Under the pieces are notes generated by a model, which was given only the letters and a program-made list of their open reading frames with translations, was not told the DNA's origin and did no database searches. From positions 88,809 through 152,808 of the forward strand of contig CAIXUZ010000038.1 of assembly GCA_903922735.1 (NCBI GenBank): 64,000 nucleotides of DNA, in the 5' to 3' direction. Source of the DNA: an uncultured Verrucomicrobia subdivision 3 bacterium. Its GTDB lineage: Bacteria; Verrucomicrobiota; Verrucomicrobiia; Limisphaerales; UBA11358. A program made the translations under genes and the position numbers. Shown piece by piece: positions 25,685 to 34,962 of the stretch. Position 1 is the stretch's first letter. Every line of letters starts with the position of its first letter.

Positions 25685-26952
25685 CGGTCACATTCTCCCA
25701 TGACAAAGTCCAGCGATCCGAGAACCACCGGCACATCGCTGATCATGCAGCCGGGCAGCACTTCGCCCAAGATGCTCAAGTTCACGAAGGAGGGCGCGCG
25801 GATTTTCAGGCGATACGGCGTGCCGCCGCCCTTGCTGTTGATGTAAAAGCCAAGTTCGCCCTTCGGATTTTCGTGGCCGAAATAAATTTCGCCGGGCGGA
25901 CAATTCACGCCTTCCGTCACCAGCATGAACTGGTGGATCAGCTCTTCCATGCTCGACAAAACCTTTTGCTTGGAAGGCAGGGTGATTTTGCCATCCGCAA
26001 TGTTGACCGGCTCCTTCGCCTCGTTCCCCCAGCCGCCGGGAATCTTTTGCAGGCATTGGCGCAGGATGCGAACGCTCTGGCGCATTTCCTCCTGCCGAAC
26101 CATGTAGCGATCATAGGAGTCGCCAACGCTGCCAATGGGGATGTCAAATTCCAAGTCCTGGTAGCAAAGGTATGGCTGATGCTTGCGCAAATCCCAATCT
26201 ACTCCGCTGCCGCGGAGATTCGGGCCGCTCAAACCGTAATCAATCGCCATTTTCTTGGAAATCACGCCGACATTGCGCAGGCGATCCACCCAGATGCGGT
26301 TGCGCGTGAGGAGGGTTTCGACTTCGGCGAGCGCGACCTCGAACTCGTCGCAGAACTGCTTCACCTGCGCGCACCAGTTCGGCGGGATGTCGCGCATGAG
26401 TCCGCCGATGCGCGTGTAGCTTGTGGTCAAACGAGCGCCGCTGGCGGACTCGGCGAGGTTGTAAATCTTTTCGCGCTCGGTGAAAGTTAGCAGAAAGATG
26501 GTGATTGCGCCGGCGTCCATGCCGAAGGCGCCGAGACCCAGCAAATGCGCGGAGATACGGGCCAATTCGCAGCACATCACGCGGATGTATTGGCAGCGCG
26601 GCGGCAGTTTTTCGTGAATGCCCAGCAGTTTTTCCACCGCGAGCGCGTAGGCGACATTGCTTGCCAGTGGCGCCAGATAATCCAGCCGGTCCGTGTAAGG
26701 GATGAACTGGGTGTAAGTCATGTTCTCGGCGATTTTTTCGTCGCCGCGATGCAGATAGCCCACGTCCGGGTCGGCCTTGGTGATGACTTCGCCGTCCAGT
26801 TCCAGCACGATGCGCAAGACGCCGTGCGTGGCCGGATGCGACGGCCCCATGTTTAGGACCATGCGTTCGCCTTGAACGTCCTGAAGCTCCTCCACTCCCG
26901 CTGCCGTGCGGGCGGCGGAATCTCGGATTTCAATGTCTTGAACGGTGGCCAT
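25681..26952 (-). CDS. nuoD: NADH-quinone oxidoreductase subunit D
   Basis: This 423-residue 49-kDa-type subunit lines the quinone-binding cavity together with NuoB. It shows NMGPSHPATHGVLRIVLELDGE near residue 31, the HRGDEKIAE segment, and the C-terminal PSFVNLSILGEVLPG. It is separate from nuoC, unlike the fused NuoCD of enterobacteria. Its start is 4 bp after the nuoC stop and its end overlaps nuoE by 4 bp. Confidence 0.95.
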   Translation of the reverse strand: MATVQDIEIRDSAARTAAGVEELQDVQGERMVLNMGPSHPATHGVLRIVLELDGEVITKADPDVGYLHRGDEKIAENMTYTQFIPYTDRLDYLAPLASNVAYALAVEKLLGIHEKLPPRCQYIRVMCCELARISAHLLGLGAFGMDAGAITIFLLTFTEREKIYNLAESASGARLTTSYTRIGGLMRDIPPNWCAQVKQFCDEFEVALAEVETLLTRNRIWVDRLRNVGVISKKMAIDYGLSGPNLRGSGVDWDLRKHQPYLCYQDLEFDIPIGSVGDSYDRYMVRQEEMRQSVRILRQCLQKIPGGWGNEAKEPVNIADGKITLPSKQKVLSSMEELIHQFMLVTEGVNCPPGEIYFGHENPKGELGFYINSKGGGTPYRLKIRAPSFVNLSILGEVLPGCMISDVPVVLGSLDFVMGECDR

Positions 26953-26956
26953 GAAA

Positions 26957-27565
26957 TTATTTTAGCCGTTTATCGCTAATACCCGGCTCGGCACCTTTCG
27001 GCACACGAACGCGCGGTTCGCGAGCAATCGCATCATCCGTGCTGGGCAACGTCACGAACGGTCCGCCTTCCATAGGCGTCACGCGGGTGAAGGCCACACC
27101 GGGCAAATCCGTCGGTTTGCCGGCCAGCGGAAAATCTTTGCGCAAAGGATGATACGGATAGCCTTCCCACATCAAAATCCGGCGCAAATCAGGATGGCCA
27201 CGGAAGCGAATGCCCATCATATCATAAATTTCGCGCTCATGCCAATTGGCCGTTCGCCAGACTGGTAAAACGCTCGGAAGCTCGGATTTTTCCTCTGAAA
27301 CGGCGATTTTAAGTCTTAATTCAGCTCCGTTACCGATTGCGCGGATATGATAGAGCACCGTCCAGCGTGGATCTTCGCCGTAGTTATCAATACTGGTGAT
27401 GTCCACCAGGTAATCAAAACCGATGTTTTTTGCAAAACTGCAAACTTCAAGAATCTTCTCTGAATCGGCTATTTTCAGGGTGATTTCGCCACGAAACTCA
27501 GCCGGCTCGGAGACAATGTCGCCGAACCTGGCTTTGATTTGATTGGCGGATTCGAGGGCGGTCAT
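26957..27565 (-). CDS. nuoC: NADH-quinone oxidoreductase subunit C
   Basis: This 202-residue 30-kDa-type peripheral subunit has the signature [21 protein letters not shown] with [15 protein letters not shown] [15 protein letters not shown] after it. The frame is open further upstream, but the start at 27565 (MTALESANQ) overlaps the nuoB stop by 4 bp (ATGA), which settles it. Confidence 0.94.
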   Translation of the reverse strand: MTALESANQIKARFGDIVSEPAEFRGEITLKIADSEKILEVCSFAKNIGFDYLVDITSIDNYGEDPRWTVLYHIRAIGNGAELRLKIAVSEEKSELPSVLPVWRTANWHEREIYDMMGIRFRGHPDLRRILMWEGYPYHPLRKDFPLAGKPTDLPGVAFTRVTPMEGGPFVTLPSTDDAIAREPRVRVPKGAEPGISDKRLK

Positions 27566-28086
27566 TTTCCAGCGAGTTGCTTGAAGGCGACCAGGTCTTG
27601 GAGCACCGGTTCCTTTTTGATTTTTTCCTGAATTTTCATCAGCGCGTCCAGCACGGCTTCGGGTCGCGGCGGGCAGCCGGATACGTAAACATCCACTGGC
27701 ACGATATTGTCCACGCCCTGCAGCGTGGCGTAGCTGCGATACATGCCGCCGGTCGAGGCGCAGGCGCCCATGGCGATGACCCATTTCGGCTCGGCCATCT
27801 GGTCGTAAATGCGCTTGAGCGAGCCGGCCATCTTGTAGGTGACGGTGCCGGCGACAATCATGCAGTCCGATTGGCGCGGCGAAAAACGCATGACTTCGGA
27901 ACCAAAGCGGGAAATATCAAAGCGGCTTGCCCCGACCGCCATCAATTCAATGGCGCAGCAGGCCAGTCCCATCGGCATCGGCCATACCGAATTGGCCCGG
28001 AACCACGCGAGCGCGGCGTCCACGGTCGTCAGCACAACATCGCCTTCGATCTTGGAATTGTAGCCGTATTCGGTTTGGGACTGCAT
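27562..28086 (-). CDS. nuoB: NADH-quinone oxidoreductase subunit B
   Basis: This 174-residue subunit holds cluster N2, the last iron-sulfur centre before quinone. The adjacent cysteines in LACCAIELM, then CMIVAG, CASTGG and GCPPRPEA are all present. It is the first gene of the operon; nuoA, which normally precedes it, is absent here. The upstream gap leads to the divergent kinase gene. Confidence 0.95.
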   Translation of the reverse strand: MQSQTEYGYNSKIEGDVVLTTVDAALAWFRANSVWPMPMGLACCAIELMAVGASRFDISRFGSEVMRFSPRQSDCMIVAGTVTYKMAGSLKRIYDQMAEPKWVIAMGACASTGGMYRSYATLQGVDNIVPVDVYVSGCPPRPEAVLDALMKIQEKIKKEPVLQDLVAFKQLAGK

Positions 28087-28116
28087 GGTAAAACGCGCCT
28101 TAAAAAATCGCGGGCT

Positions 28117-28145
28117 AGCCTAACTGCCGGTAAAAATACCAGCAA
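28117..28145 (-). promoter_or_regulatory. Candidate sigma-70 promoter of the nuo operon
   Basis: On the - strand TTGCTG (28145-28140) and TAGGCT (28122-28117) are spaced by 17 bp, which would start transcription near 28110, about 25 bases before the nuoB ATG. The hexamers are only moderate matches, so this is a suggestion. Confidence 0.35.
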
Positions 28146-28310
28146 GTTCAAATTTGTGATTTTTTTCACAAGCAAAACTATTGAGCCGGCTAATGGCTGG
28201 TTTTATTGGGCGCATCAGCCTGAAATCACCGCCGGTTCCTAAAATTCCGTGCCGGTCAGGAAAAATCTGTTGCTCTATCCACCCTGAATCCGTCAATTTA
28301 TGCAGACACA

Positions 28311-29411
28311 ATGAGCACTCTGAAAATCAAACCTGCCGGCACCTGCCAGTACGACGGACTTTCCCTTGGCGAAATCATGCTCCGCCTGGACCCCGGCGAG
28401 GGCCGCATCCGCACGGCGCGGGAATTCAAAGTCTGGGAAGGTGGCGGCGAATACAACGTGGCCCGCGGTTTGCGCCGCTGCTTTGGCATGAAAACCGCCG
28501 TGGCGACGGCGTTTGCCGACAACGACGTGGGCCGGTTGCTCGAAGATTTTGTCCTGCAAGGCGGGGTTTCCGCCGAATTCGTCAAATGGCTGTCATTTGA
28601 TGGCGTGGGGCGCACTGTTCGCAACGGCCTGAACTTCACCGAGCGTGGTTTTGGCGTGCGCGGCGCGGTGGGCGTATCCGACCGCGGTTTGACGGCGGCC
28701 TCCCAGCTCAAGCCCGGCGATTTCGACTGGGATCACATCTTCGGCAAGCTGGGCGTGCGGTGGTTGCACACCGGCGGGATTTTTGCGGCGTTGAGCGACA
28801 CCACGCCGCCGCTCGTCATCGAATGTGTCAAAAAAGCCAAGGAGCACGGCACCATTGTCAGTTACGATTTAAACTATCGCCCGTCGCTTTGGAAATCCAT
28901 CGGCGGCCAGAAGCGGGCGCAGGAAGTGAACAAGGAGATCGCCAAGTATGTGGACGTGATGATCGGCAACGAGGAGGATTTCACCGCGTGCCTCGGCTTC
29001 CACGTCGAAGGCGCGGACGAAAATCTCCTGCACATTGACGTGACCGCATTCAAGCGCATGATCGAGACCGCGGTGAAGGCGTATCCGAACTTCAAGGCCA
29101 CCGCCACGACGTTGCGCGCGGCAAAAACCGCGACCATCAATGACTGGGGCGCAATTGCGTGGTATGACGGCAAATTTTATGAAAGCCGCCAATATCCCGA
29201 TTTGGAAATTCTCGACCGGGTCGGTGGTGGCGACAGCTTCGCGTCCGGTTTCATCTACGGCCTGATGACGACGGGTGATGCGCAACTGGCGGTGGATTAT
29301 GGCGCGGCTCACGGCGCGCTGGCGATGACCACGCCTGGCGATACCAGCATGGTGAGCAAATCAGAGGTGGAAAAATTGATGAAAGGCGCTGGCGCTCGCG
29401 TCCAGCGTTGA
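28311..29411 (+). CDS. kdgK: PfkB-family sugar kinase, probably 2-keto-3-deoxygluconate kinase
   Basis: This 366-residue ribokinase/PfkB-fold kinase has the ATP/active-site signature at the C-terminal side (DRVGGGDSFASGFIYG, catalytic Asp in GGGD) and an N-terminal sugar-binding GGGEYNVARGLRR. The segment SYDLNYRPSLW is common in KdgK proteins. It would phosphorylate 2-keto-3-deoxygluconate for cleavage to pyruvate and glyceraldehyde 3-phosphate. The neighbouring GH88 and lyase genes yield unsaturated uronates that feed into KDG, which supports the choice. Other PfkB substrates (fructose, tagatose 6-phosphate) cannot be excluded. Confidence 0.75.
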   Translation: MSTLKIKPAGTCQYDGLSLGEIMLRLDPGEGRIRTAREFKVWEGGGEYNVARGLRRCFGMKTAVATAFADNDVGRLLEDFVLQGGVSAEFVKWLSFDGVGRTVRNGLNFTERGFGVRGAVGVSDRGLTAASQLKPGDFDWDHIFGKLGVRWLHTGGIFAALSDTTPPLVIECVKKAKEHGTIVSYDLNYRPSLWKSIGGQKRAQEVNKEIAKYVDVMIGNEEDFTACLGFHVEGADENLLHIDVTAFKRMIETAVKAYPNFKATATTLRAAKTATINDWGAIAWYDGKFYESRQYPDLEILDRVGGGDSFASGFIYGLMTTGDAQLAVDYGAAHGALAMTTPGDTSMVSKSEVEKLMKGAGARVQR

Positions 29412-29480
29412 TCATCAAACTCGCGTCTGAAAAACGGGCGGCTTATTTCCGTTGGCAGCGCCAAATTGGCTTGCCTGGCT

Positions 29481-30746
29481 TCATTTGATCTTCGCTGGGG
29501 GAGTCGTGATGGCCCGATACTGAAGTAGTGCTTCGAGCAGGTAGTAGTCGCCCCAGATCAGGCTCGTGTTGGTGAGCGCGTGATTGGGGTCGGCGTGATA
29601 ATTGCGCGCGGCATAAACCAGCAGGCTCGCTTTGTCATCGCCTTTGGAAAAATAGGGGGCGGCGGTGAGGGCGCGGAGTGTGGCGGTGGCGGCATCGAGA
29701 TATTTCTTTTTGAGTGCAGGCGCTTCAACCAAGCGATGGAGCCGCAAGAACGCCGATGCGGCGATTGCGGCGGCGCTGGAGTCCTTGAACTCCAGTCCCT
29801 TGAGATCACTGTCAAAATCCGCCGGCGGCACAAAATCCGCCGGCAGCCGGGCCAGATAGCGGTCGGCAGCCTTGAGGGAGGCCTCGAGGTAGCGGCGTTC
29901 GCCCGTGGCCTTATACATGTAAGCGAATCCGTAGATGGCCCAGGTTTGACCGCGTGACCATGTGCTTTCATCCGCCTTGCCCTGCTGCGTGCGTTTGCGG
30001 AGAACCGCCCCGGTGCGCGGGTTGAGTTCGACGACATGATAGGTGCCGCCATCCGGTCGGAAGAAAAGTTCCAGCGCGCGGTCCGCATGGCTGGTCGCGA
30101 CCTTGCGCAAATCTGCCGAAGTGCCGCCGCGGGTGGTGCCGCCGTGGGCCGCCGCCCAGACGAGTAATTCGAGGTTCATCATGTTGTCGATGATGACGGT
30201 GAATTTGTTCGTATCATCAATCTTCCCCCAGGAGCGGATCATGCCGGTATCGGCGCGGTAGCGGGAGGCGAGCGACTGTGCGGTGCGGTTGAGGATGGGC
30301 AGATAGGCGGGGTTGCCGGTGAGCCGGTAGCCGTTGCCGTAGCTGTCAAACATCACAAAGCCGGTGTCGTGATGGCTGGAGTTGAACTGCTGGCTTTCCA
30401 GCCCCGCCGTCCATGTTTCCGCGCGCGTGCGCCAGGCTTGCGCCTCTGGCCATTTCTGATCGCGGGCATATTCGTAGAGATACCAAAGTGAGCCGGGATA
30501 AAACCCCGAGACCCAGTCGGCCGCGCCCACGGTGCGCCATTGCGCGCCTTTGGCATCGGTCGGATAAGCGGTTTTCTTCGGTTGCGACACATCAAAGGCG
30601 GCGAGTTTGCGGGCAGCCACACGCATGACCCCTTCCACATCAATGGAATCGCTGGCCGGCTGGGCGGCGGGCAGCGCGCCTGGCAATGCCAGCAGCCAGG
30701 CTGTGAGGGTGAGGGATGGGATTTTATTCATACGGTTCTGTTTCAT
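29481..30746 (-). CDS. GH88 unsaturated glucuronyl hydrolase, secreted
   Basis: This protein has 421 residues from the ATG at 30746, with a signal peptide cut near ALPA; a second ATG at 30731 is also possible. The family removes the unsaturated uronic acid that polysaccharide lyases leave at the non-reducing end of oligosaccharides. The two key aspartates of Bacillus unsaturated glucuronyl hydrolase appear to match D127 (HHDTGFVMF) and D187 (IIDNMMNLELLVWAA). An alpha/alpha-barrel is indicated by repeated aromatic helices. The lyase 1.4 kb upstream in the same direction and the adjacent KDG kinase gene fit one pathway. Confidence 0.88.
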   Translation of the reverse strand: MKQNRMNKIPSLTLTAWLLALPGALPAAQPASDSIDVEGVMRVAARKLAAFDVSQPKKTAYPTDAKGAQWRTVGAADWVSGFYPGSLWYLYEYARDQKWPEAQAWRTRAETWTAGLESQQFNSSHHDTGFVMFDSYGNGYRLTGNPAYLPILNRTAQSLASRYRADTGMIRSWGKIDDTNKFTVIIDNMMNLELLVWAAAHGGTTRGGTSADLRKVATSHADRALELFFRPDGGTYHVVELNPRTGAVLRKRTQQGKADESTWSRGQTWAIYGFAYMYKATGERRYLEASLKAADRYLARLPADFVPPADFDSDLKGLEFKDSSAAAIAASAFLRLHRLVEAPALKKKYLDAATATLRALTAAPYFSKGDDKASLLVYAARNYHADPNHALTNTSLIWGDYYLLEALLQYRAITTPPAKIK

Positions 30747-30845
30747 GGCCAATGGGTGTTTCAGTCTCAATAAAATATCAAAGAATGCGAATTTTTCCCA
30801 ACCGGAAAAAACTACAGGCTGTTTCTTTTTGTTGATTATTGATGA

Positions 30846-31949
30846 TCAGCCTTGCGTGAAGGCTTTGATGTGCTTGGCGATCACCGCCATCGCACGGTCG
30901 GCGTCCTCGACATTGCGGGGGTAGTAATAGTAAGCCGCCATGTCGGGCTTCAGCGCGAGAACGGCGGGATAGTTGCGGTCCATCGGCTCGATCATCGAGG
31001 CCTGGAGGTTGTGGTTCTCCATCAGGAAGAAACTTTTCCGGCCCGGAACGCTGCGCGCGGCCTTGATGAATGACTCGCCTTTGCCGCTGAGCAGAATCTT
31101 GCCCTTGCCGCTTTCCTGGCCTTCGCCGGAGCCTTTCATCTTCGCGTCGTCTTCCGCGGTCCATGGCCGGCCGTCGCAGCCGTAGTAGTCGAGATGCGGC
31201 GTGGCGGCACCGGCGGCGAGTTCTTCGGTGGAATAGTGCGGTTGTTGAAACATCACGGTGATTTTATCCGGCCACTTCTTTTTGGCGAAGGCGCACACAC
31301 GCCCGAAGAATGCGCTCGCGGCGGCGTAGTGTGCCGACATCGGAGCGTCCTTCGTGCCGAGCGCCTTGACCGCCGCCTCGGATTGATCGAAGAGAAAACA
31401 CTTCGGCTCGTCAATGATGAAGCCAGCCATGACGGGATGCTGTTTATACATCTCGGTCAATGTTTCGCAGAAAAACTCGAATGTTTTCGGGTGATGCACG
31501 CTGCTGATGACGCCCGAAACTTTCGGCAGGACGCGCGAACTTCCCTTCTGGTTGATGATCCACGTTTCGGGGTTCAGGATTGAGAAGAGGCTCGGTGTCT
31601 TCGGCGCCCCGGCGGTCAGCCCGCCCCAGCGACACGGCACCGCGAGGATTTTCATCCCGACGCGCGCCGCTTCGGTGGCAATCATCGCGTGATTTTCGTA
31701 GGCGGCAAACAAATCCTGTTCCAACACACCGACGCAGACGTAGTTCGTGCCAATCGCCGCCATCCATTCCATATCCTCGCGGATTTGGCGTGGCACGCAG
31801 GTATACATCTGCGCGCGGAGGTAGTAAGCGGCGATGGCAGTGGACGTCTTGTTGACAGACTTGACCGGCACGCTGGCGGCTCGCGCCAGTGGCGCGAGCG
31901 ATGCCACGGCGACCATCGATGATGTTTTCAGGAAGGTTCGGCGGTTCAT
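30846..31949 (-). CDS. Tat-exported protein of unknown function, putative barrel hydrolase
   Basis: This 367-residue protein has an N-terminal Tat signal (NRRTFLKTSS, then a hydrophobic stretch ending ARA). The body reads like a TIM barrel: RQIREDMEWMAAIGTNYVCVGVLEQD early on, GFIIDEPKCFLFD in the middle, LDYYGCDGRPW later. The DEP segment could carry a catalytic acid as in barrel glycosidases. I do not recognise the family. It stands between the GH88 and lyase genes on the same strand and is likely part of the polysaccharide-degrading set. A Lys/Gly-rich loop (KGSGEGQESGKGK) is a local oddity. Confidence 0.6.
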   Translation of the reverse strand: MNRRTFLKTSSMVAVASLAPLARAASVPVKSVNKTSTAIAAYYLRAQMYTCVPRQIREDMEWMAAIGTNYVCVGVLEQDLFAAYENHAMIATEAARVGMKILAVPCRWGGLTAGAPKTPSLFSILNPETWIINQKGSSRVLPKVSGVISSVHHPKTFEFFCETLTEMYKQHPVMAGFIIDEPKCFLFDQSEAAVKALGTKDAPMSAHYAAASAFFGRVCAFAKKKWPDKITVMFQQPHYSTEELAAGAATPHLDYYGCDGRPWTAEDDAKMKGSGEGQESGKGKILLSGKGESFIKAARSVPGRKSFFLMENHNLQASMIEPMDRNYPAVLALKPDMAAYYYYPRNVEDADRAMAVIAKHIKAFTQG

Positions 31950-32097
31950 TTGGAATTGAATTGAAGGCTGAAGGTGTGTAACTTAACTTTTTTACTACCA
32001 CTTCGACTCTCACGAAAAGGCTCCCCATCAGGGTCATCAATCACAGCCCGTTGCTCTGATTTCTCCTTCAAAGTCATTGCCGGACTGGATTGGCCGA

Positions 32098-34017
32098 CTA
32101 TTTGCTCGGTGGCATTGTCTCATAAAGTAAAACGTATTTATCTTTGCCAGCTTCATTTGACCGGATGATCTGAATGTGTTTCGTCCCGAAACTGCCGGCG
32201 AGATTCAGCGTCACGGAGTTATTGTCTGTAGTTTGGTTAAAGCGGGTAATCGGACAATTATTACAGCCAACAGGTAGAAATAGATAGGCTTGCAGCGCAT
32301 TCGTGGAATGGGCCGCGTAGTTTACGACGGGAGCCGCCTGATTGCGGCCTTGCTGGTTAATGATGCCATCAGCGAGCTGCGGACGGGTCAGGGTTGGTGA
32401 GGTGGCCGGCAGAATCAAAAGATTTTTTTCAGCAAAACCGGTAAAGACCGATTTTAATTTGGCATCAAGGACGGGCGAGCAAGGCAGCAGGTGAAAGAGC
32501 CAGGTATATTCGTGTTCTCCTCCGCTTTCGAGTTGATCGACGAGCAGCGTCCCGATGCCTTTTAACTGGATAAAATGCCGCACCCAGGAGACTGGCATCG
32601 GCCGGTCCTGAAATCCGTCGTGTTGCATCACCGCCCAATTATAGTTGTCGTTGGCTTGCCATTGAAGCACCCGGCTTCCAGCGGGCTGTGGTCGGGATTG
32701 CCATTTTCCGTTTTTGGTGAAATCACCTTTGCCATCCACCAGGATGGTATTGTGTGCTTGCGGCTGGATATACCACGATTGCCTCAAGGGGTCGTCGTAA
32801 TCGGAAATACCGCTGTCCACGACGAAAGCCTTGTCCCAATACCAAAGATGAAAGCCAAGCTTGCCGCCATGCCAGTGTCCTAAAACCTTGGACCCCGCAT
32901 CCAGAAAAGCGTAGCCGGGAGTGGTAGTGGAAGCATCTCTCATGACCGCTTGATCGGAGGCGGAGAACCAAAATGAGCTTGCGGCGGGGCTGGGGTAAGG
33001 CTGGTCGAACACCTTCGCCAGCACCCGGAGGCTGACTGAAGAATCGCTCTCGGTGGAATCGTTGATGGGCGGCATTTTCCCGTCCGGTTGTGCGACCGTG
33101 GCCAGGTAATGGTAAAATTGCTTGAGCCGCTCCTCGCTCCGGGCTGGCGGGGCGATTTGGTTGGCGCGGCACAACAAGTAGGCATCACGAAAGATCGACA
33201 CAAAGAACGGATAGTAACCCGGAACCTGCTCGATGGAGTTGCCATCATCGAAAAAGGCCTGATCCAGGTGATGGTTAAGAATGGTTAAGGCTTTTTCCTT
33301 GAGCTGGGCGGCTTCGGGAAGGTCGGGAAAGAGCAGCGCCGCATAAAGCATGGCGGTGGCGCCGTGTGACTGATGGTTGCCCTCGTTGAGCTTCGCTTTG
33401 CCGAAATATTCGAGCAGAACCCGGGCATGAACCTTCACCAGCTCCAAAAGCTCACTCTTCTCTGCCGCCGAATAGCCTTTTTCGCCGAGAAAATAGCACC
33501 AGGCAAGATTCTGCATCCGCCAGGCCACCTGCATATCACGCCAGTTTCCTTTTTTGGTGGCGAAATATTCGCTCAGATTCGAGGGCACAGGATTTTCCGC
33601 CGCCCATTTACGGATAAACGCCAGCATGTCATTAAGGAATTCCTTTTCACCCGTGAGATAATATTGCCGGGCGAAGCAGGGAAGAAAATACCAGCGGTTG
33701 AGCCAGTAACTCTTTTCCGGGTCGGTTTTTTCAAGGGCATCCCAGCGGATGGGATCACCCCAAGGGGCGAAGAAGCCGGGTGACCGGATGGCTTTGATCA
33801 CATCGGCATCACGGTCGGATCCGATGACTTTGAGTTGAATGAGTCGTCCGCCCTGATCCATGGGGATGTAGTTCCAAACGTCATATTTTGCCGCATATTC
33901 GTAAAACGGGAAAACCCCCGTATGAACCGCTCCGTTGGTTTCCACCGCTGCCATGGGGGAAACCCCGGCGAGCAGAAAAATTATAATGACGGCGAAAAAT
34001 TGAAATTTGATTTTCAT
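32098..34017 (-). CDS. Heparinase II/III-family polysaccharide lyase, secreted
   Basis: This 639-residue protein has a signal peptide ending near MAA, an alpha/alpha-toroid N-terminal domain (about 40-350) and a beta-sandwich C-terminal domain. NEGNHQSHGATAMLYAALLF matches the Asn/His region of the catalytic cleft of alginate and heparinoid lyases (PL12/15/17 type). GHWHGGKLGFHLWYWDKAFVVDSG with QAHNTILVDGKG is the hallmark of the heparinase II/III-like C-terminal domain. It would cut uronic-acid polymers by beta-elimination and make the unsaturated ends that GH88 removes. Whether the substrate is alginate, a glycosaminoglycan or another polymer is open. Confidence 0.83.
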   Translation of the reverse strand: MKIKFQFFAVIIIFLLAGVSPMAAVETNGAVHTGVFPFYEYAAKYDVWNYIPMDQGGRLIQLKVIGSDRDADVIKAIRSPGFFAPWGDPIRWDALEKTDPEKSYWLNRWYFLPCFARQYYLTGEKEFLNDMLAFIRKWAAENPVPSNLSEYFATKKGNWRDMQVAWRMQNLAWCYFLGEKGYSAAEKSELLELVKVHARVLLEYFGKAKLNEGNHQSHGATAMLYAALLFPDLPEAAQLKEKALTILNHHLDQAFFDDGNSIEQVPGYYPFFVSIFRDAYLLCRANQIAPPARSEERLKQFYHYLATVAQPDGKMPPINDSTESDSSVSLRVLAKVFDQPYPSPAASSFWFSASDQAVMRDASTTTPGYAFLDAGSKVLGHWHGGKLGFHLWYWDKAFVVDSGISDYDDPLRQSWYIQPQAHNTILVDGKGDFTKNGKWQSRPQPAGSRVLQWQANDNYNWAVMQHDGFQDRPMPVSWVRHFIQLKGIGTLLVDQLESGGEHEYTWLFHLLPCSPVLDAKLKSVFTGFAEKNLLILPATSPTLTRPQLADGIINQQGRNQAAPVVNYAAHSTNALQAYLFLPVGCNNCPITRFNQTTDNNSVTLNLAGSFGTKHIQIIRSNEAGKDKYVLLYETMPPSK

Positions 34018-34148
34018 TTAATTCCTAACTTGATGTGTGAAGCATGCCAGTTCTTTTTTAGCTTCGAAATGATTGCCCGATTTCAGCCAGTCTGGAACTG
34101 TTTGGCGATGGAGATTGTCCGGGCTGGCGTGGCGTTAAATTGGTTTGG

Positions 34149-34940
34149 TTACTTGGCGGCTGGCACGCGTTCCCAGGCCTTGACCCATTCAACCTCAAAC
34201 TTGTTGGTGGATTTTTCCTTGGCGCCGCAGCCATTTGCGGGTCGTTCCCCATTCCAGGACTTGATGGTGGATTCGCTTGTGATCATGAGAAACTCCGGAA
34301 CCTTGGAGCCCGGACAATTCGTGTTGGTCGCCACAACCTTGCCGTCGAAGGTGAACCGGTAGCCGGTGTCATCCCATTCCACGCCGTAATCATGCCATTC
34401 GTTGCCGACAATGCCGGGGAACTTTTGGTTGCTGGACTTGTGCGTTCCGGGTTTATAGCTGCCCCGGTGGAGGGCATACTGGTAGGCGCCTTTCATAAGT
34501 CCCGTGGTTTCCATGATGTCAATCTCCACACCATCTTCCGCCGCCTTGGCCGGGTCTCCCGACTTGCCGTAAGTCGGCGACTGCGCCCAGAAACAAACCT
34601 GGGTGCCGGGTTGGACGGAGAACCGGCAGCGGGCCACAGTCTTGCCCTGCGTCACGAAAAACTTTTTCCGCGTGGTCACGAAGCCGCAATGGGTCACGCC
34701 CGCTTCATCTGTAAAAGTCGTGATTACAAGCTTGCCGTCCTTGACATCAACCGCCTCCGGAGAATTTATGGCGTCGCGCCGCTTGCCGGTTTCGACGTTC
34801 CAGATTTTCGGGTTGAGTTGGGTGCCGTTAAAATTCTCGTCGAGGGTCAGTTTCCAATCCGCAGCGGCAGCGTTGAAGCTGCCAGTTACTGCCAGGGCGG
34901 CGGCTAGACATAGAAACGTGTTGGTTGATTTCTTTTTCAT
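34149..34940 (-). CDS. GH16-family endo-glycanase, secreted
   Basis: This protein has 263 residues from the ATG at 34940, with a signal peptide ending NAAAA; an upstream in-frame start exists but would bury the signal. The jelly-roll fold of GH16 is indicated by the catalytic motif GVEIDIMETTG, with the nucleophile and acid/base glutamates flanking a conserved Asp, and by WKLTLDENFNGTQLNPKIWNVE at the start and WHDYGVEWDDTGYRFTFDGKVV after the active site. GH16 enzymes cut beta-glucans, agars or carrageenans; the short form here lacks extra binding domains. The DUF3472-like gene ends 22 bp upstream. Confidence 0.87.
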   Translation of the reverse strand: MKKKSTNTFLCLAAALAVTGSFNAAAADWKLTLDENFNGTQLNPKIWNVETGKRRDAINSPEAVDVKDGKLVITTFTDEAGVTHCGFVTTRKKFFVTQGKTVARCRFSVQPGTQVCFWAQSPTYGKSGDPAKAAEDGVEIDIMETTGLMKGAYQYALHRGSYKPGTHKSSNQKFPGIVGNEWHDYGVEWDDTGYRFTFDGKVVATNTNCPGSKVPEFLMITSESTIKSWNGERPANGCGAKEKSTNKFEVEWVKAWERVPAAK

Positions 34941-34962
34941 ATTTTTTGTTCGCGGAATGAAT

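Noticed and set aside
28120..28311. A 63-codon frame upstream of nuoB as a possible nuoA.
   Set aside because: It has no membrane helices and no similarity to NuoA.
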